This document shows, in pieces, positions 40,094 to 50,348 of a stretch of DNA of 64,000 nucleotides. The notes beneath the pieces were generated by a model. The model worked only from the letters and a program-made list of their open reading frames with translations. It was not told the origin of the DNA and searched no databases. How positions within the stretch are numbered: the first letter of the stretch is position 1; each line of letters starts with the position of its first letter. A program made the position numbers and the translations under genes. The stretch spans positions 1,539,822-1,603,821 of the forward strand of contig NZ_CP129013.1 in assembly GCF_020524035.2 (NCBI RefSeq). The letters are read 5' to 3'. Origin of the DNA: Bacillus carboniphilus. Its GTDB lineage: Bacteria > Bacillota > Bacilli > Bacillales > JAIVKR01.

Positions 40094-42292
40094 TTAATTC
40101 ATGATTCTTCGGACGGCATAGACATCTTGAATCTGTTTTACCTTCTCAACCACTTTATGAAGGTGACTAATATTTTGAATGGAAATTGTCATATTTATAG
40201 TGGCAACTTTATTTCGATCTGATCGACCTGAAACGGAAGAAATATTCGTCTTTGATTCGTTGACTACATGTAATATTTCATTTAAAAGCCCGCGACGATC
40301 ATAACCAAGAACTTCGATTTCAACATTGTATTCTTTTTTAGAATTCGTCTGGTTTTCCCATTCTACTTCAATTAACCGTTCCTTTGCTTCATCTGTATGC
40401 ACGTTGGGACAATCTTCCCTATGCACGGAAACACCTCGTCCTTTCGTTATAAAGCCAACAATATGATCCCCCCGGAACTGGGTTACAACATTTTGACAAA
40501 CGGATCAATAAATTATCTATCCCTTTTACTTTGACACCTGCATCACGTTTTTTATTTATCGTTGGTGTATTAATTTCAGAGACCATTACTTCTAAATGCT
40601 TCTCTTCTAAATCACGTTGTTTTCTCAACTTTTCTGTTAACCGATTCGCAACTTGAATAGCTGTGATACCGTTATATCCAACAGCAGCATACATATCTTC
40701 TTCGTTCGAAAAATTAAATTTCTCTGCGACGCGGTTAATGTTTTCAGACGTTAAAATTTCTTTCAAATCAAAGTCAAGAGCTTTTATTTCTCGCTCGATC
40801 ATTTCTTTTCCTTTTTCGATATTCTCTTCTTTTCTTTGTTTCTTAAAAAAACTGTTTAATTTTATTTTTAGCTTGAGATGTTTGCGAAAGCTTTAACCAA
40901 TCTTGGCTCGGTCCATATGAATGTTTCGAAGTAAGGATTTCAATGATATCACCAGTTTTAAACTTATAGTCTAACGGAACCATTTTTCCATTTACTTTTG
41001 CTCCAATGGTTTTATTTCCAATTTCAGAATGTATTCGATAGGCAAAATCAATCGGGACGGATCCTGCAGGAAGTTCAATAACATCGCCTTTAGGTGTAAA
41101 CACAAAGACCATATCCGAAAAAAAGGTCAATCTTTAAAGATTCCATAAACTCTTCCGCATTCGTTGACTCATTTTGAAACTCTAAAATTTCTCTAAACCA
41201 AGTTAATTTTTTTTCGAAGGTTGATTTTTCGTTAACATCTTGTCCTTCTTTGTACGCCCAGTGAGCAGCAACCCCATACTCAGCTATACTATGCATTTCT
41301 TCTGTTCGAATCTGAACTTCCAAAGGGTCTCCTTTTGGGCCAATGACTGTGGTATGCAATGACTGGTACATATTCGGTTTTGGCATAGCAATGTAGTCTT
41401 TAAATCTACCTGGCATCGGTTTCCAGCAAGTGTGAATAATCCCTAAAACTGCATAACAGTCTTTAATACTGTTCACAATGACACGAACGGCTAGTAAATC
41501 GTAAATCTCACTAAACTGCTTTTTCTGATGAACCATTTTTTTGTAAATGCTATAAATATGCTTAGGTCGACCTGATACCTCAGCCTTAATCTTTAAGTCA
41601 TCAATACGGTTTCTCACTTCGTTAATAACTTCTTCAACATACTCTTCTCTTTCTGCCCGTTTCTTTTTCATTAAATTAACGATTCGATAGTATTGTTGAG
41701 GATTTAAGTAACGTAAGGATGTATCTTCAAGTTCCCATTTAACTTTTGATATCCCTAATCGATGAGCTAAAGGAGCAAATATTTCGAGTGTTTCATTCGC
41801 AATTCGTCTCTGTTTTTCTTGAGGTAAATGTTTTAAAGTTCTCATATTATGAAGACGATCGGCTAACTTTATTAAGATCACACGAATATCTTGCGCCATA
41901 GCAACAAACATTTTGCGATGGTTTTCGGCTTGCTGTTCCTCATGAGATTTATATTTAATTTTCCCTAACTTTGTTACGCCATCTACCAACATGGCGACTT
42001 CTTCATTAAAAACTTCTGTTAAATCCTCAATAGTTGTATCCGTATCTTCAACCACATCATGTAAAAATCCACCTGCAATAGTCGATGGGTCCATTTCTAA
42101 ATCCACTAAAATTCCCGCAACTTGAATAGGGTGCACAATATAAGGTTCTCCAGATTTACGATACTGGTGCTTATGTGCTTCTTTAGCGAATTCGTATGCT
42201 TTTTTCACAAAATCTATATGGGTATCTGAGAGGTATTTTTCAGCTTTTTCAATTACCTGCTCAGCGGTTAACACTTGTTCATTCGCCATCAT
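40094..42292 (-). CDS. relA: Bifunctional (p)ppGpp synthetase/hydrolase RelA (three frameshifts)
   Basis: Long Rel enzyme of the stringent response, about 731 aa when repaired. HD hydrolase domain ([18 protein letters not shown]), synthetase domain ([29 protein letters not shown]), TGS domain ([17 protein letters not shown]) and C-terminal ACT domain ([18 protein letters not shown]). Three breaks are each a one-base excess in a homopolymer: A run 41118-41124, A run 40845-40851, C run 40468-40473. Removing one base each restores the normal sequence ([37 protein letters not shown]). Three independent true mutations are unlikely. Confidence 0.92.
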
Positions 42293-42363
42293 ATCACCTT
42301 TTAATATTGAAACTTATTGTTTTTATTATCAGAAAAAAACAACCCTCTGTAAAGAGCATTTAA

Positions 42364-42532
42364 AAGAAAAGCGCAAGCACACGTTTAGCGACGCAGGTGC
42401 AAAGGTACGTCAACTAAGTACACAGTCACCTCCTGTGACAACGCCTGCGCTAGAACGTCCTGTGGGCAACGTTGATGCTAGCACTTCCTGTGCGTCGAAA
42501 GTGCTACCCGTCGCTATGCGCTGGAGCTAGAC
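42364..42532 (+). repeat. Dispersed repeat R1, copy i
   Basis: R1 copy with left arm GCACACGTTTAGCGACG and right arm GTCGCTATGCGCTGGAGCTAG. GCGAC/GTCGC pairs, and a C-to-A change on the left is matched by G-to-T on the right. Its interior carries a CAGTCACCTCCTGTGACAAC hairpin module and TGCTAGCACTTCCTGTGCG. It lies between apt and relA. Confidence 0.83.
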
Positions 42533-42577
42533 AAAGAAAAACAAAAGCTCCCAAATAAACGTATTTATCACTTACAA

Positions 42578-42603
42578 AAAAAGCACTCTATAGAGTGCTT
42601 TTT
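42578..42603. terminator. Terminator of apt
   Basis: AAAAAGCACTCTA and TAGAGTGCTTTTT form a perfect palindrome, so it can act on either strand. It lies 12 bases past the apt stop. Confidence 0.85.
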
Positions 42604-42614
42604 GTTCGACTATA

Positions 42615-43127
42615 TTAATATTTCATTAAAGTAAGTATATCATATCCGTCAAGCTTACTTCGACCTTCAAGGTATGATAACTCAATTAAGAAGGCAATTC
42701 CTGCTACAACGCCACCTAATTCTTCTACTAGCTTAATTGTTGCTTCTATTGTTCCACCCGTTGCTAATAAATCATCCGTAATAAGGACTCGCTGACCAGG
42801 TTTAATCGCATCCTTATGAATCGTAAGAGAATCTTTTCCATATTCCAAACCATAATCAACCTGTACGGTTTCACGAGGAAGTTTTCCAGGTTTTCTTACA
42901 GGGGCAAACCCTACTTCTAATGAATAAGCGACCGGACAACCGATAATGAATCCTCTTGCTTCGGGTCCAACGACTATATCTATTTTTTTATCTTGGGCAT
43001 ACTTTACAATTTGATCGGTTGCATATTTGTAAGCTTCACCGTTATCCATCAAAGTTGTAATATCTTTAAATTTAATCCCTTCTTTAGGGAAATCAGGAAC
43101 AATTGTCACAAATTTCTTTAAGTCCAT
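42615..43127 (-). CDS. apt: Adenine phosphoribosyltransferase
   Basis: A 170-aa enzyme converting adenine and PRPP to AMP. The PRPP-binding motif [13 protein letters not shown] is near residues 119-131; [10 protein letters not shown] and the hood segment are typical. It salvages the adenine released by MtnN, encoded elsewhere in this window. AGGAGG precedes the ATG. It lies 12 bases from recJ. Confidence 0.96.
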   Translation of the reverse strand: MDLKKFVTIVPDFPKEGIKFKDITTLMDNGEAYKYATDQIVKYAQDKKIDIVVGPEARGFIIGCPVAYSLEVGFAPVRKPGKLPRETVQVDYGLEYGKDSLTIHKDAIKPGQRVLITDDLLATGGTIEATIKLVEELGGVVAGIAFLIELSYLEGRSKLDGYDILTLMKY

Positions 43128-43139
43128 CTTATGTCCTCC

Positions 43140-45479
43140 TCATGTCAATACCACACTGGAACTTTGTTGAAAGTGTTGATCCAAACATTTTCTTAACTCA
43201 TCCTTTGAAGAATATAGCATTAACTGTTCCATTTCAATTTGGGCTTGTTTTAGTGAAAACGTACTAGATTCATGAAGATCTCTTTTTTGTATGTTCTCAT
43301 TTAATAAAATAACACCATTCTCTATTGTAACAAATCCTAAGTCAAAAAACACCTGCGACATAAATCTGATCGTATCTTTCGTCCATCCTTTATATTTCGC
43401 CAGTTCGACTCCATGTTTTTGCATATCAAACCGTCCTCTTTTTTTCAAGAAGGCGAAATACCACTTGAAATGCTCTCTTTTTGGTATAGTCGAAAAAAAA
43501 TGTTCCGATTTTTGTTTAAAAATTGTATAAACTCGATCAGGTATTCCAAAAATAGGTAATTTATCAAGTTGATCTTTATGTTGTGGCATATCTAGTAAGA
43601 CAACATATTTATTTGAAAATGCACCTTGAGGTAAATCGTCAATAAGATTAATTTTCTCTTTAATAAAATCAAATTCAGGGAGCTTTTTAGTTTCTATGTC
43701 AAATGCCAAATATATAGTATTTTGTTGGCTTAGTAGCTCCTGGCTCACTTGCTTAGATCCTCTAAGATCAAATAGTTGCCATTCGTCAACCTTCAAATCA
43801 CGGAGCATAACTTGAGGTTTTCGGTTATTATTCCATTCATTAATTGATAGTTCACCAACGAAATAGGCTTTCGTATTTAAAGAGAGTTCGTCAGCTATTC
43901 CTCCAAACCCAAAACCGATCACGTCGATCGATTGTTCTTCCTCTTGTATAACGAGCTTTAAATGTGAGGAGTCACTTCCAACTTTTTTAAAAAAAGAAAT
44001 TTTAGTGTCCTCTATTAAAAATAGTGGCTTCCCATTTCCAACACCAAAAGGAGCGAGTTGCTCAATTTCCTCAATCAATTCAATCGTAATATCCTTTAGC
44101 GTGCAAACTTGATCAATTTTTAAAACTGGAGTTAATTGTTCAGCAGACAATTGTTCTTCTCCTAATTGATTAATCTGTAAGCGAAATTCCTTCAAATTGT
44201 TACTAGATAAAGTCATTCCCCCTGCCATGGGATGTCCACCAAAGTTCGTCAATAGTTCTTTACATTGAAAGAGATTTTGATAAATATCAAATCCTTCTAT
44301 ACTTCTAGCAGAGCCTTTTGCTATGTTTGAAGACGAATCGATACTTAATACAATCGTTGGGCGATAAAACTTCTCTACAAGTTGGGAAGCAACAATTCCA
44401 ACAACACCAGGATTCCATCCTTCCTTTGCCACGACAATAACAGAAGGAATCTCGTGATAAAGCTCTTCTACTTGTTGAGCCGCTTCCCCCGTTATTTGAC
44501 TAACAATCTTCTTGCGGTCATTATTAAACTTATCAATTTCCTCAGCAAGAGCTTCTGCCCCTTGTACATCATCAGACAATAATAATTCAACTGCTGCATC
44601 AGCATCTGTGAGTCGACCGACTGCATTCAGTCTAGGGCCAATAGAAAAACCTATAGACTCTTCATTAATAGTAAGTGGATCAACAGAAGCTGTTTTCATC
44701 AACGCTTTAAGTCCTATGTTTTTCGTTCTTTTTAATTGATCAATTCCTTGTCTTACAATTATTCTATTTTCTCCGTGCAATGGGACTAAATCCGCAACAG
44801 TTCCTACTGCTACTAAATCTAACAATTGTGTTGGAGCATAGCCTAAAAGAGCATGGGCAACCTTAAAAGCAACCCCAACACCCGCTAATTCCTCAAAGGG
44901 ATAGGAAGAACCTTCAATTTTCGGATGAATAATAACAAATGCGTCAGGAAGGACTGGTCCAGGTTCATGGTGGTCCGTAATAATGACATCCACACCTAAC
45001 TGATTGACAAATTCTACTTCGTCTGTTCCACTAATTCCATTGTCAACTGTAATAATTAAACCGTACCCTTGATTTGCAATAAATTGAAACGCATCTTTAT
45101 TGGGACCGTACCCTTCAGAAAAACGATTCGGTATATAAAAATCAGCTTTTGCACCTAGTTCACGTAGGGCGGATAATAAAACTGTTGTACTAGTGACACC
45201 ATCTGCATCATAATCCCCATAAACCATAATAGATTGATTAAGTTCAATCGCATCATTAATCCTTGCAACAAGTTTATCCATACCGTTAAAAAGAAAGGGA
45301 TCGTGAAAACTTGTACTTTCTGTGTTTAAAAAACTTTCCGCTTGTTCAACAGATTCCACGCCTCTTTTTACTAACATTGATGAGACTATCGGATTAATAG
45401 AAAGCTGTTTTGATAACCGTTCAACCACTTGTTCATTATTATTTTTTTCTACAATCCACCGTTTACTCGGTTTAAGCAT
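43140..45479 (-). CDS. recJ: Single-stranded-DNA-specific exonuclease RecJ
   Basis: A 779-aa 5'-3' exonuclease in recombination and repair. DHH motifs: YGDYDADGVTSTTVL (about 84-98) and ITDHHEPG; DHHA1 motif GGHPMAGGMTL with a preceding GSARSI. A C-terminal extension beyond the core is typical for bacilli. I chose the ATG at 45479 behind AGAGGTG; the longer frame to 45503 starts before it. Confidence 0.95.
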   Translation of the reverse strand: MLKPSKRWIVEKNNNEQVVERLSKQLSINPIVSSMLVKRGVESVEQAESFLNTESTSFHDPFLFNGMDKLVARINDAIELNQSIMVYGDYDADGVTSTTVLLSALRELGAKADFYIPNRFSEGYGPNKDAFQFIANQGYGLIITVDNGISGTDEVEFVNQLGVDVIITDHHEPGPVLPDAFVIIHPKIEGSSYPFEELAGVGVAFKVAHALLGYAPTQLLDLVAVGTVADLVPLHGENRIIVRQGIDQLKRTKNIGLKALMKTASVDPLTINEESIGFSIGPRLNAVGRLTDADAAVELLLSDDVQGAEALAEEIDKFNNDRKKIVSQITGEAAQQVEELYHEIPSVIVVAKEGWNPGVVGIVASQLVEKFYRPTIVLSIDSSSNIAKGSARSIEGFDIYQNLFQCKELLTNFGGHPMAGGMTLSSNNLKEFRLQINQLGEEQLSAEQLTPVLKIDQVCTLKDITIELIEEIEQLAPFGVGNGKPLFLIEDTKISFFKKVGSDSSHLKLVIQEEEQSIDVIGFGFGGIADELSLNTKAYFVGELSINEWNNNRKPQVMLRDLKVDEWQLFDLRGSKQVSQELLSQQNTIYLAFDIETKKLPEFDFIKEKINLIDDLPQGAFSNKYVVLLDMPQHKDQLDKLPIFGIPDRVYTIFKQKSEHFFSTIPKREHFKWYFAFLKKRGRFDMQKHGVELAKYKGWTKDTIRFMSQVFFDLGFVTIENGVILLNENIQKRDLHESSTFSLKQAQIEMEQLMLYSSKDELRKCLDQHFQQSSSVVLT

Positions 45480-45686
45480 TCTTTCACCTCTTAACTCCCT
45501 CATTATACATACAAGTTATGATCTTTTTCAATTTCTCAATCCATTTGATTAATCATGGCAACTATCTTCACTTATTTCAAAGTAGAAAGTCATTCATATT
45601 GACTAACATAAATATCATTTTGACGAATAAGGTAGTATCAATGAATTATATTTTGGCATGAATAAACCTAAAGGGGAACGGTACAT

Positions 45687-45992
45687 ATGACAATTAAACT
45701 GTCCATATTAATTCCTTCTATCTCTGATCATTTGACCGAACTTGATCATTTAATAAAAAAGTTACAAAAACAGACAGCGAATCAACCTGTTGAAATATTA
45801 GCATTCATTGACAATAAGAAACGAACAACTGATTCGAAAAGAGATAGTCTTAAAGAAGAGGCAAAAGGAGATTTTATTATTTTTATAGAGGATCATACCG
45901 AAATATCTTCTAACTATGTAGATGAACTTCTTAGTACCCTTGAAAAAAACTCCACTAATGACTTTGTAAATAAAGGAATTATAAAAAAGTAG
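45687..45992 (+). CDS. Truncated, probably inactive GT2-like protein
   Basis: A 101-aa paralogue of the N-terminal half of the next gene: LSILIPSI, PVEILAFIDNKKRTTDSKR, and NYVDELLS match LSILIPSI, PVEILVLLDNKKRTTGSKR and DYVDELLH. The metal-binding aspartate run FVDDDDR of the neighbour is replaced here by FIEDHTE. The frame then stops, with no sign of the catalytic C-terminal half before the next gene. The ATG has a good AAAGGGGAAC site. It is likely a decayed duplicate, though a short carbohydrate-binding role cannot be excluded. Confidence 0.65.
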   Translation: MTIKLSILIPSISDHLTELDHLIKKLQKQTANQPVEILAFIDNKKRTTDSKRDSLKEEAKGDFIIFIEDHTEISSNYVDELLSTLEKNSTNDFVNKGIIKK

Positions 45993-46060
45993 TTTCTAAC
46001 TCGCGACAGAACAGTTAACATGAATCATCCTTATAATTGGTAGAAAGGAGAAGTGATTGT

Positions 46061-46687
46061 GTGCCCATAAGCCTTTCCATTTTAATCCCTTCTATCCCTG
46101 AACGAATGACACACCTTGCTCGAACAGTATGCGAACTAGAAAGGCAAGCAAAAAACAAACCAGTTGAAATTCTCGTCCTCTTAGATAACAAAAAACGAAC
46201 AACTGGTTCGAAAAGAAGTTCACTCATTCAGCAAGCCCAGGGGGAATTTATATCCTTCGTTGATGATGATGATCGGATAGCCACTGATTATGTTGATGAA
46301 TTACTCCATGTAATAAATAAAAATCCACAAGCAGATTGTATAAATTTTTTAGTAGAGGTAGATATTGCAGGATTAAGTAGAAAAAAAACGAAATATCATT
46401 CTTCTTTAACTTATTCTGAAGATGAAAATTTTTATTACAGAAAACCTAATCATATCATGTGCTACGCAAGAAGAATCGCTAGTCAATATAAGTTCCCAGA
46501 TACTAGCTATGGAGAGGATGACCGTTGGGCTCATCAAGTATGTCATTTAATTAGATCCGAAGAAGTAATAGACAAAGTCCTTTACTATTATGATTATAAG
46601 TTGAAAAGGCCAAATAATAACCCTGTCCTACGAAATTGGGAAAATCACATGATGGTAAACAGCTTAAAGCCTGACCTTAAAAGGTAA
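46061..46687 (+). CDS. Family 2-like glycosyltransferase
   Basis: A 208-aa GT-A fold glycosyltransferase. N-terminal ISLSILIPSIPERM, the aspartate-rich donor/metal motif FVDDDDR (about residues 68-74), and a C-terminal YGEDDRWAHQ that fits the catalytic base region. No membrane segment is apparent. Start is GTG at 46061, ten bases after AAAGGAG; a TTG at 46037 is before it. It is a plus-strand member of a three-gene cluster between recJ and secDF. The sugar and acceptor are unknown; spore or surface glycan modification is only inference. Confidence 0.8.
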   Translation: MPISLSILIPSIPERMTHLARTVCELERQAKNKPVEILVLLDNKKRTTGSKRSSLIQQAQGEFISFVDDDDRIATDYVDELLHVINKNPQADCINFLVEVDIAGLSRKKTKYHSSLTYSEDENFYYRKPNHIMCYARRIASQYKFPDTSYGEDDRWAHQVCHLIRSEEVIDKVLYYYDYKLKRPNNNPVLRNWENHMMVNSLKPDLKR

Positions 46688-46762
46688 CACTTTCTTCTGC
46701 TACCTTTCATATTATGTTTCAAAATAGGTTCATCCCATTTTTATTAAGGAGTTTATCACATC

Positions 46763-47576
46763 ATGCAAAATAAAAAACCTCTGATCTCCATCATTATTTT
46801 GACTCATAACGGACTAGAATTGACAAAACGATGCATTTCAAGCATTTTACAACATACGAAAGAGAATTACGAATTTGTTTTTATAGATAACCATTCTCAA
46901 GATGAAACTGTCGAGTTTCTTCAAACAATCCCGAATAAAAAATTGATGGTAAATAAAGAAAACATGGGGTTTGCCCAAGGGTGTAATGATGGATTTACAA
47001 TCGCAGAAGGAGATTATTTTGTCTTAATAAATAATGACACCATCGTTACAAAGAATTGGCTTTCAAACCTTATTTGGTGGCTAGAGAAAGATGGAGAGAT
47101 TGGCATCGTTGGACCGAGATCTAATTTTGTTATGCCAAAACAAATGATACACAATATTACTTATAAAACCCTTGATGATCTAAATAATTTTGCAGAAGAA
47201 AGAGAAAGGATTTACTTTAGACAAGGGTTTCAAGTAGATGTTTTAAGTGGTCTGTGCATGGCGTTTAGAAGAGAGCTGATAGAGCAAATTGGCGGATTTG
47301 ATCACCGTTATTTTCCTGGATATTACGAAGATAACGACTTCTCGATTAGAACTCAAATATATGGAAAGAAATTATGGGTTACAAATGATGTTTTTATTCA
47401 TCATTATGGAGGGGAGTAGCTTCAAGGACAATATGAAAAAGCAGCATGAAGTATTCTACAATAGTCAAAAAGTATTTTTTGACCGTTGGGGAAAAGATGC
47501 TGTACACAATATTGCTGCCGTTTTAGAAAGGGAAAAGCCCTTCGATCGCAAAAGACATTTTATCCCTATTAAATAA
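46763..47576 (+). CDS. Family 2 glycosyltransferase (one-base frameshift)
   Basis: About 270 aa when repaired, rhamnosyltransferase-like GT2. It begins KPLISIIILTHNGLELTKRC, has VFIDNHSQDETVEFL and VLINNDTIV (donor/metal site), and the acceptor-side motif LSGLCMAFRRELIEQIGGFD..YYEDNDFSIR. The break is the run GGGG at 47411-47414: three G residues restore HHYGGSSFKDN and run on to the stop at 47576. Probably sequencing error. It ends at a bidirectional terminator shared with secDF. Confidence 0.82.
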
Positions 47577-47600
47577 AGAGCTGAGTATTCTCAGCTCTTT
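47575..47600. terminator. Bidirectional terminator between glycosyltransferase and secDF
   Basis: AAAGAGCTGAG (47575-47585) and CTCAGCTCTTT (47590-47600) form a perfect 11-bp stem with a four-base loop, between convergent genes. Confidence 0.82.
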
Positions 47601-47611
47601 ATCTGTATTGT

Positions 47612-49852
47612 TCAAATTTCTTCATTTACGGGTTCTTTTTTAGGTTTAGCAAGCCATTTTGCTTTCCATATTAACCATAACTGACACGCAATAAAGATGG
47701 AAGAGTAAGTACCTGCGATTAACCCAATTAATAAGGCGATAGAAAAGTTCAAGATGGTCGAGCTTCCTAAAATTAACAATGCGACTACAGCTATTAAAAC
47801 TGTAATTACTGTGTTAATGGAGCGAGTTAACGTCTGTTGCAAGCTTCGATTCACTATATAAGCTAAATCATCAAACGTTTTAATTTTCTTCTTACGCTTA
47901 TAATTTTCTTTTACGCGATCAAAGGTCACAATCGTATCGTTAATAGAGTAACCGATGATCGTTAATACCGCTGCAATAAAGGTGATATCCACCTCAAGTC
48001 TTGTGATACTGAAGAAAGCAATGATAAAGAACGCATCATGCAGTAAAGCTACGATTGCTGCTAAAGCCATATACCATTCAAAACGAATGGACACATAAAT
48101 GACGATTCCTACGGATGCAATAGCGACAGCAATCATGGCATTTCTAGCGAGTTCTTTTCCAACAGTAGGTGAAACCGTACTTACGTTTGGTTCCGTTCCA
48201 AAGTCTGCTTTCAACTCTTCCTTTACATTACTAATTTCATCCTTATCTAAAACGCCTAAAAGGCGGGCAACCCCAATATCATTCTCTGTTCCTGATATCA
48301 CAACTTCTTTTGCTTCTAAATCAAGTTTAGCTAAAGACTCTTCTACTTCTTCAGCAGTGATGCTTCCATCTTCAGCTAAGACTTCAATTCTCGTACCAGA
48401 AGAAAAGTCAATTCCTAAGTTGAGCTGGAAGATTAATAAAATAATGAATCCAACTGCGACCATCATAGAAGAGAAATAGAAAAACTTTTTCCGCTGTTTC
48501 ACAAAATCTAAACCATCATAAATGGTTGGGATTTCAGTATCTTCATTTGTATCACGAATATCCATAATATCTTTTTCTTTTAAACCAAACCAAGTTTTTC
48601 GTTTATCCAGAAAACGACTGTTTACAAATAAACTCAGTAAGATTCGACTTAAGAATACAGCTGTAACAAAGCTGACGAGAATACTAACAATCAACATTGT
48701 GGCAAACCCTTTAACAGAGCTTGTACCAAAGATAAACAAGACCGTAGCAGCTAGTAAAGTGGTAATGTTCGCATCTAAAATTGTGGCAAGAGAACGACGA
48801 TTACCTGATTTAAACGCTGATTTGACCGATTTCCCAAGTTTTAATTCTTCTTTCATTCGCTCAAACGTAATAATATTAGCATCAACTGCCATCCCCACTC
48901 CAAGTATAAGAGCAGCAATTCCTGGCAATGTTAACACACCGTTCATCCAATCAAACACAACTAAAATTAAGTAAATATATGTTGATAACGTAATGACTGA
49001 AATAAATCCAGGTAAGCGATAGAAAATAGCCATAAACAGAAAGATAATGGCAATTCCAACAATTCCAGCTAACACCGTTTTATCCATCGCTTGCTCACCG
49101 AATTTTGCCCCTACAGAAGTCGAATATGTCTCAATCAATTCAACTGGGAGGGCTCCCGCATTTAGCATTTCCGCGAGGTCTTGCGCTTCTTCAATAGTGA
49201 AGCTCCCTTCGATAATGACATCCGTTGTATTCAATACTTGATTAACATTTGGAGCAGAAATATATTTAGGCTCTTCCTTTGTAGATTCTTCCTTAAACGA
49301 ATCGCCTTCTTCATAATCAAGCCAAATGACAAGCTGATTATTGGGCTGCATCTCGAGTATATCTGTTGTTACTTCTTTAAATTTTGACGCATCTTTAAGC
49401 TTAACTTGAACGATTGGCTCTCCAGACTGAGAATCAAAGGATTGCTTCGCTCCCCCTTCGACAAGATCTGTTCCGTCCATCATTTCTTTATCGTTTGTAT
49501 CACGAAATGTTAAATGTGCTTCAGTAGATAATATTTCTCTTGCTCGGTTTTGATCTTCTACACCAGCTAATTGTACTCGAATTCGGTTGTTTCCTTCAAT
49601 TTGAATGTTAGGTTCACTGACACCTAATACATTGACACGTTTATTTAATGTATTGACAGTACTATTTAAGACGTCTTGATCAATGACATCTCCCTCATTC
49701 ACAGGCTCAACATCGTATAATACCTCGAAACCGCCTTGCAAATCTAACCCAAGGGTAATATTGTTTGTTACACCTTTTGTTGTATATCCGATTAAGCTGC
49801 CTAATAGAACAACAACAAGAAAAAATGCTATTAGGCGTCCTTTTTTCACCAT
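47612..49852 (-). CDS. secDF: Protein translocase subunit SecDF (fused)
   Basis: A 746-aa fused SecD-SecF, as in B. subtilis, which uses the proton gradient to aid late steps of export. The SecD half has NITLGLDLQGGFEVLYDVE, the P1 head and AGALPVELIE; the conserved GVGMAVDANIITFERMKEEL is in the membrane region. The SecF half starts near residue 450 with FFYFSSMMVAVGF and has GYSINDTIVTFDRVKEN. About twelve membrane segments. GGAGG precedes the ATG. Confidence 0.96.
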   Translation of the reverse strand: MVKKGRLIAFFLVVVLLGSLIGYTTKGVTNNITLGLDLQGGFEVLYDVEPVNEGDVIDQDVLNSTVNTLNKRVNVLGVSEPNIQIEGNNRIRVQLAGVEDQNRAREILSTEAHLTFRDTNDKEMMDGTDLVEGGAKQSFDSQSGEPIVQVKLKDASKFKEVTTDILEMQPNNQLVIWLDYEEGDSFKEESTKEEPKYISAPNVNQVLNTTDVIIEGSFTIEEAQDLAEMLNAGALPVELIETYSTSVGAKFGEQAMDKTVLAGIVGIAIIFLFMAIFYRLPGFISVITLSTYIYLILVVFDWMNGVLTLPGIAALILGVGMAVDANIITFERMKEELKLGKSVKSAFKSGNRRSLATILDANITTLLAATVLFIFGTSSVKGFATMLIVSILVSFVTAVFLSRILLSLFVNSRFLDKRKTWFGLKEKDIMDIRDTNEDTEIPTIYDGLDFVKQRKKFFYFSSMMVAVGFIILLIFQLNLGIDFSSGTRIEVLAEDGSITAEEVEESLAKLDLEAKEVVISGTENDIGVARLLGVLDKDEISNVKEELKADFGTEPNVSTVSPTVGKELARNAMIAVAIASVGIVIYVSIRFEWYMALAAIVALLHDAFFIIAFFSITRLEVDITFIAAVLTIIGYSINDTIVTFDRVKENYKRKKKIKTFDDLAYIVNRSLQQTLTRSINTVITVLIAVVALLILGSSTILNFSIALLIGLIAGTYSSIFIACQLWLIWKAKWLAKPKKEPVNEEI

Positions 49853-49882
49853 ATGTATTTGCTCCTCCTTAATTCCATCACC

Positions 49883-50200
49883 TTATTTTTCATTGTTACC
49901 TTGCACAACTTCTTTTAATAATTCTTCTCCTTCTTTACTCCCAAACCAGCTTGATGTTTTATAAGATTCGACCGTAGCAAAGTTCATAAAATTAACAATT
50001 TTCATTGAAGAAATATCACTGACAATTTGATGAATAGGAATGTCTTGATTCTTTCTCCATTTTTTCGCCTTCAGATAAGACCAAAGTTCATCTTCTGTTA
50101 CTTCATCATAATCTAAAAATTTAAACTCTTCCAATTTACTTTTTAAAAACGGACGTACATGGTCTCGAAACGTATCTACAGGATGTTTCTTTTCTGTCAT
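49883..50200 (-). CDS. comN: Post-transcriptional regulator ComN
   Basis: A 105-aa protein with HPVDTFRDHVRPFLKSKLEEF and DELWSYLKAKKWRKN, the ComN (YrzD) family. In B. subtilis ComN acts at the comE mRNA to promote late competence gene expression and localises to the pole and septum through DivIVA. I chose the ATG at 50200 behind AAGGAGAG; the frame continues to 50224 without a better site. It lies upstream of secDF, as in B. subtilis. Confidence 0.85.
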   Translation of the reverse strand: MTEKKHPVDTFRDHVRPFLKSKLEEFKFLDYDEVTEDELWSYLKAKKWRKNQDIPIHQIVSDISSMKIVNFMNFATVESYKTSSWFGSKEGEELLKEVVQGNNEK

Positions 50201-50348
50201 ACGTCTTCTCTCCTTTTTAAACATTTTAATAATAAATAACTAGTGAACATCTCTTCAATTCTGAATTGCTTGTCATGCTTGGCCAACCATCATGCATATA
50301 GTAATTGTATATGATATCTGTTTCTTTGAGAAGGCAGGGAAAAATAAA

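Noticed and set aside
40094-41130. Small alarmone-related genes in place of the C-terminal part of relA
   Set aside because: The pieces join into one normal RelA after one-base corrections in homopolymers.
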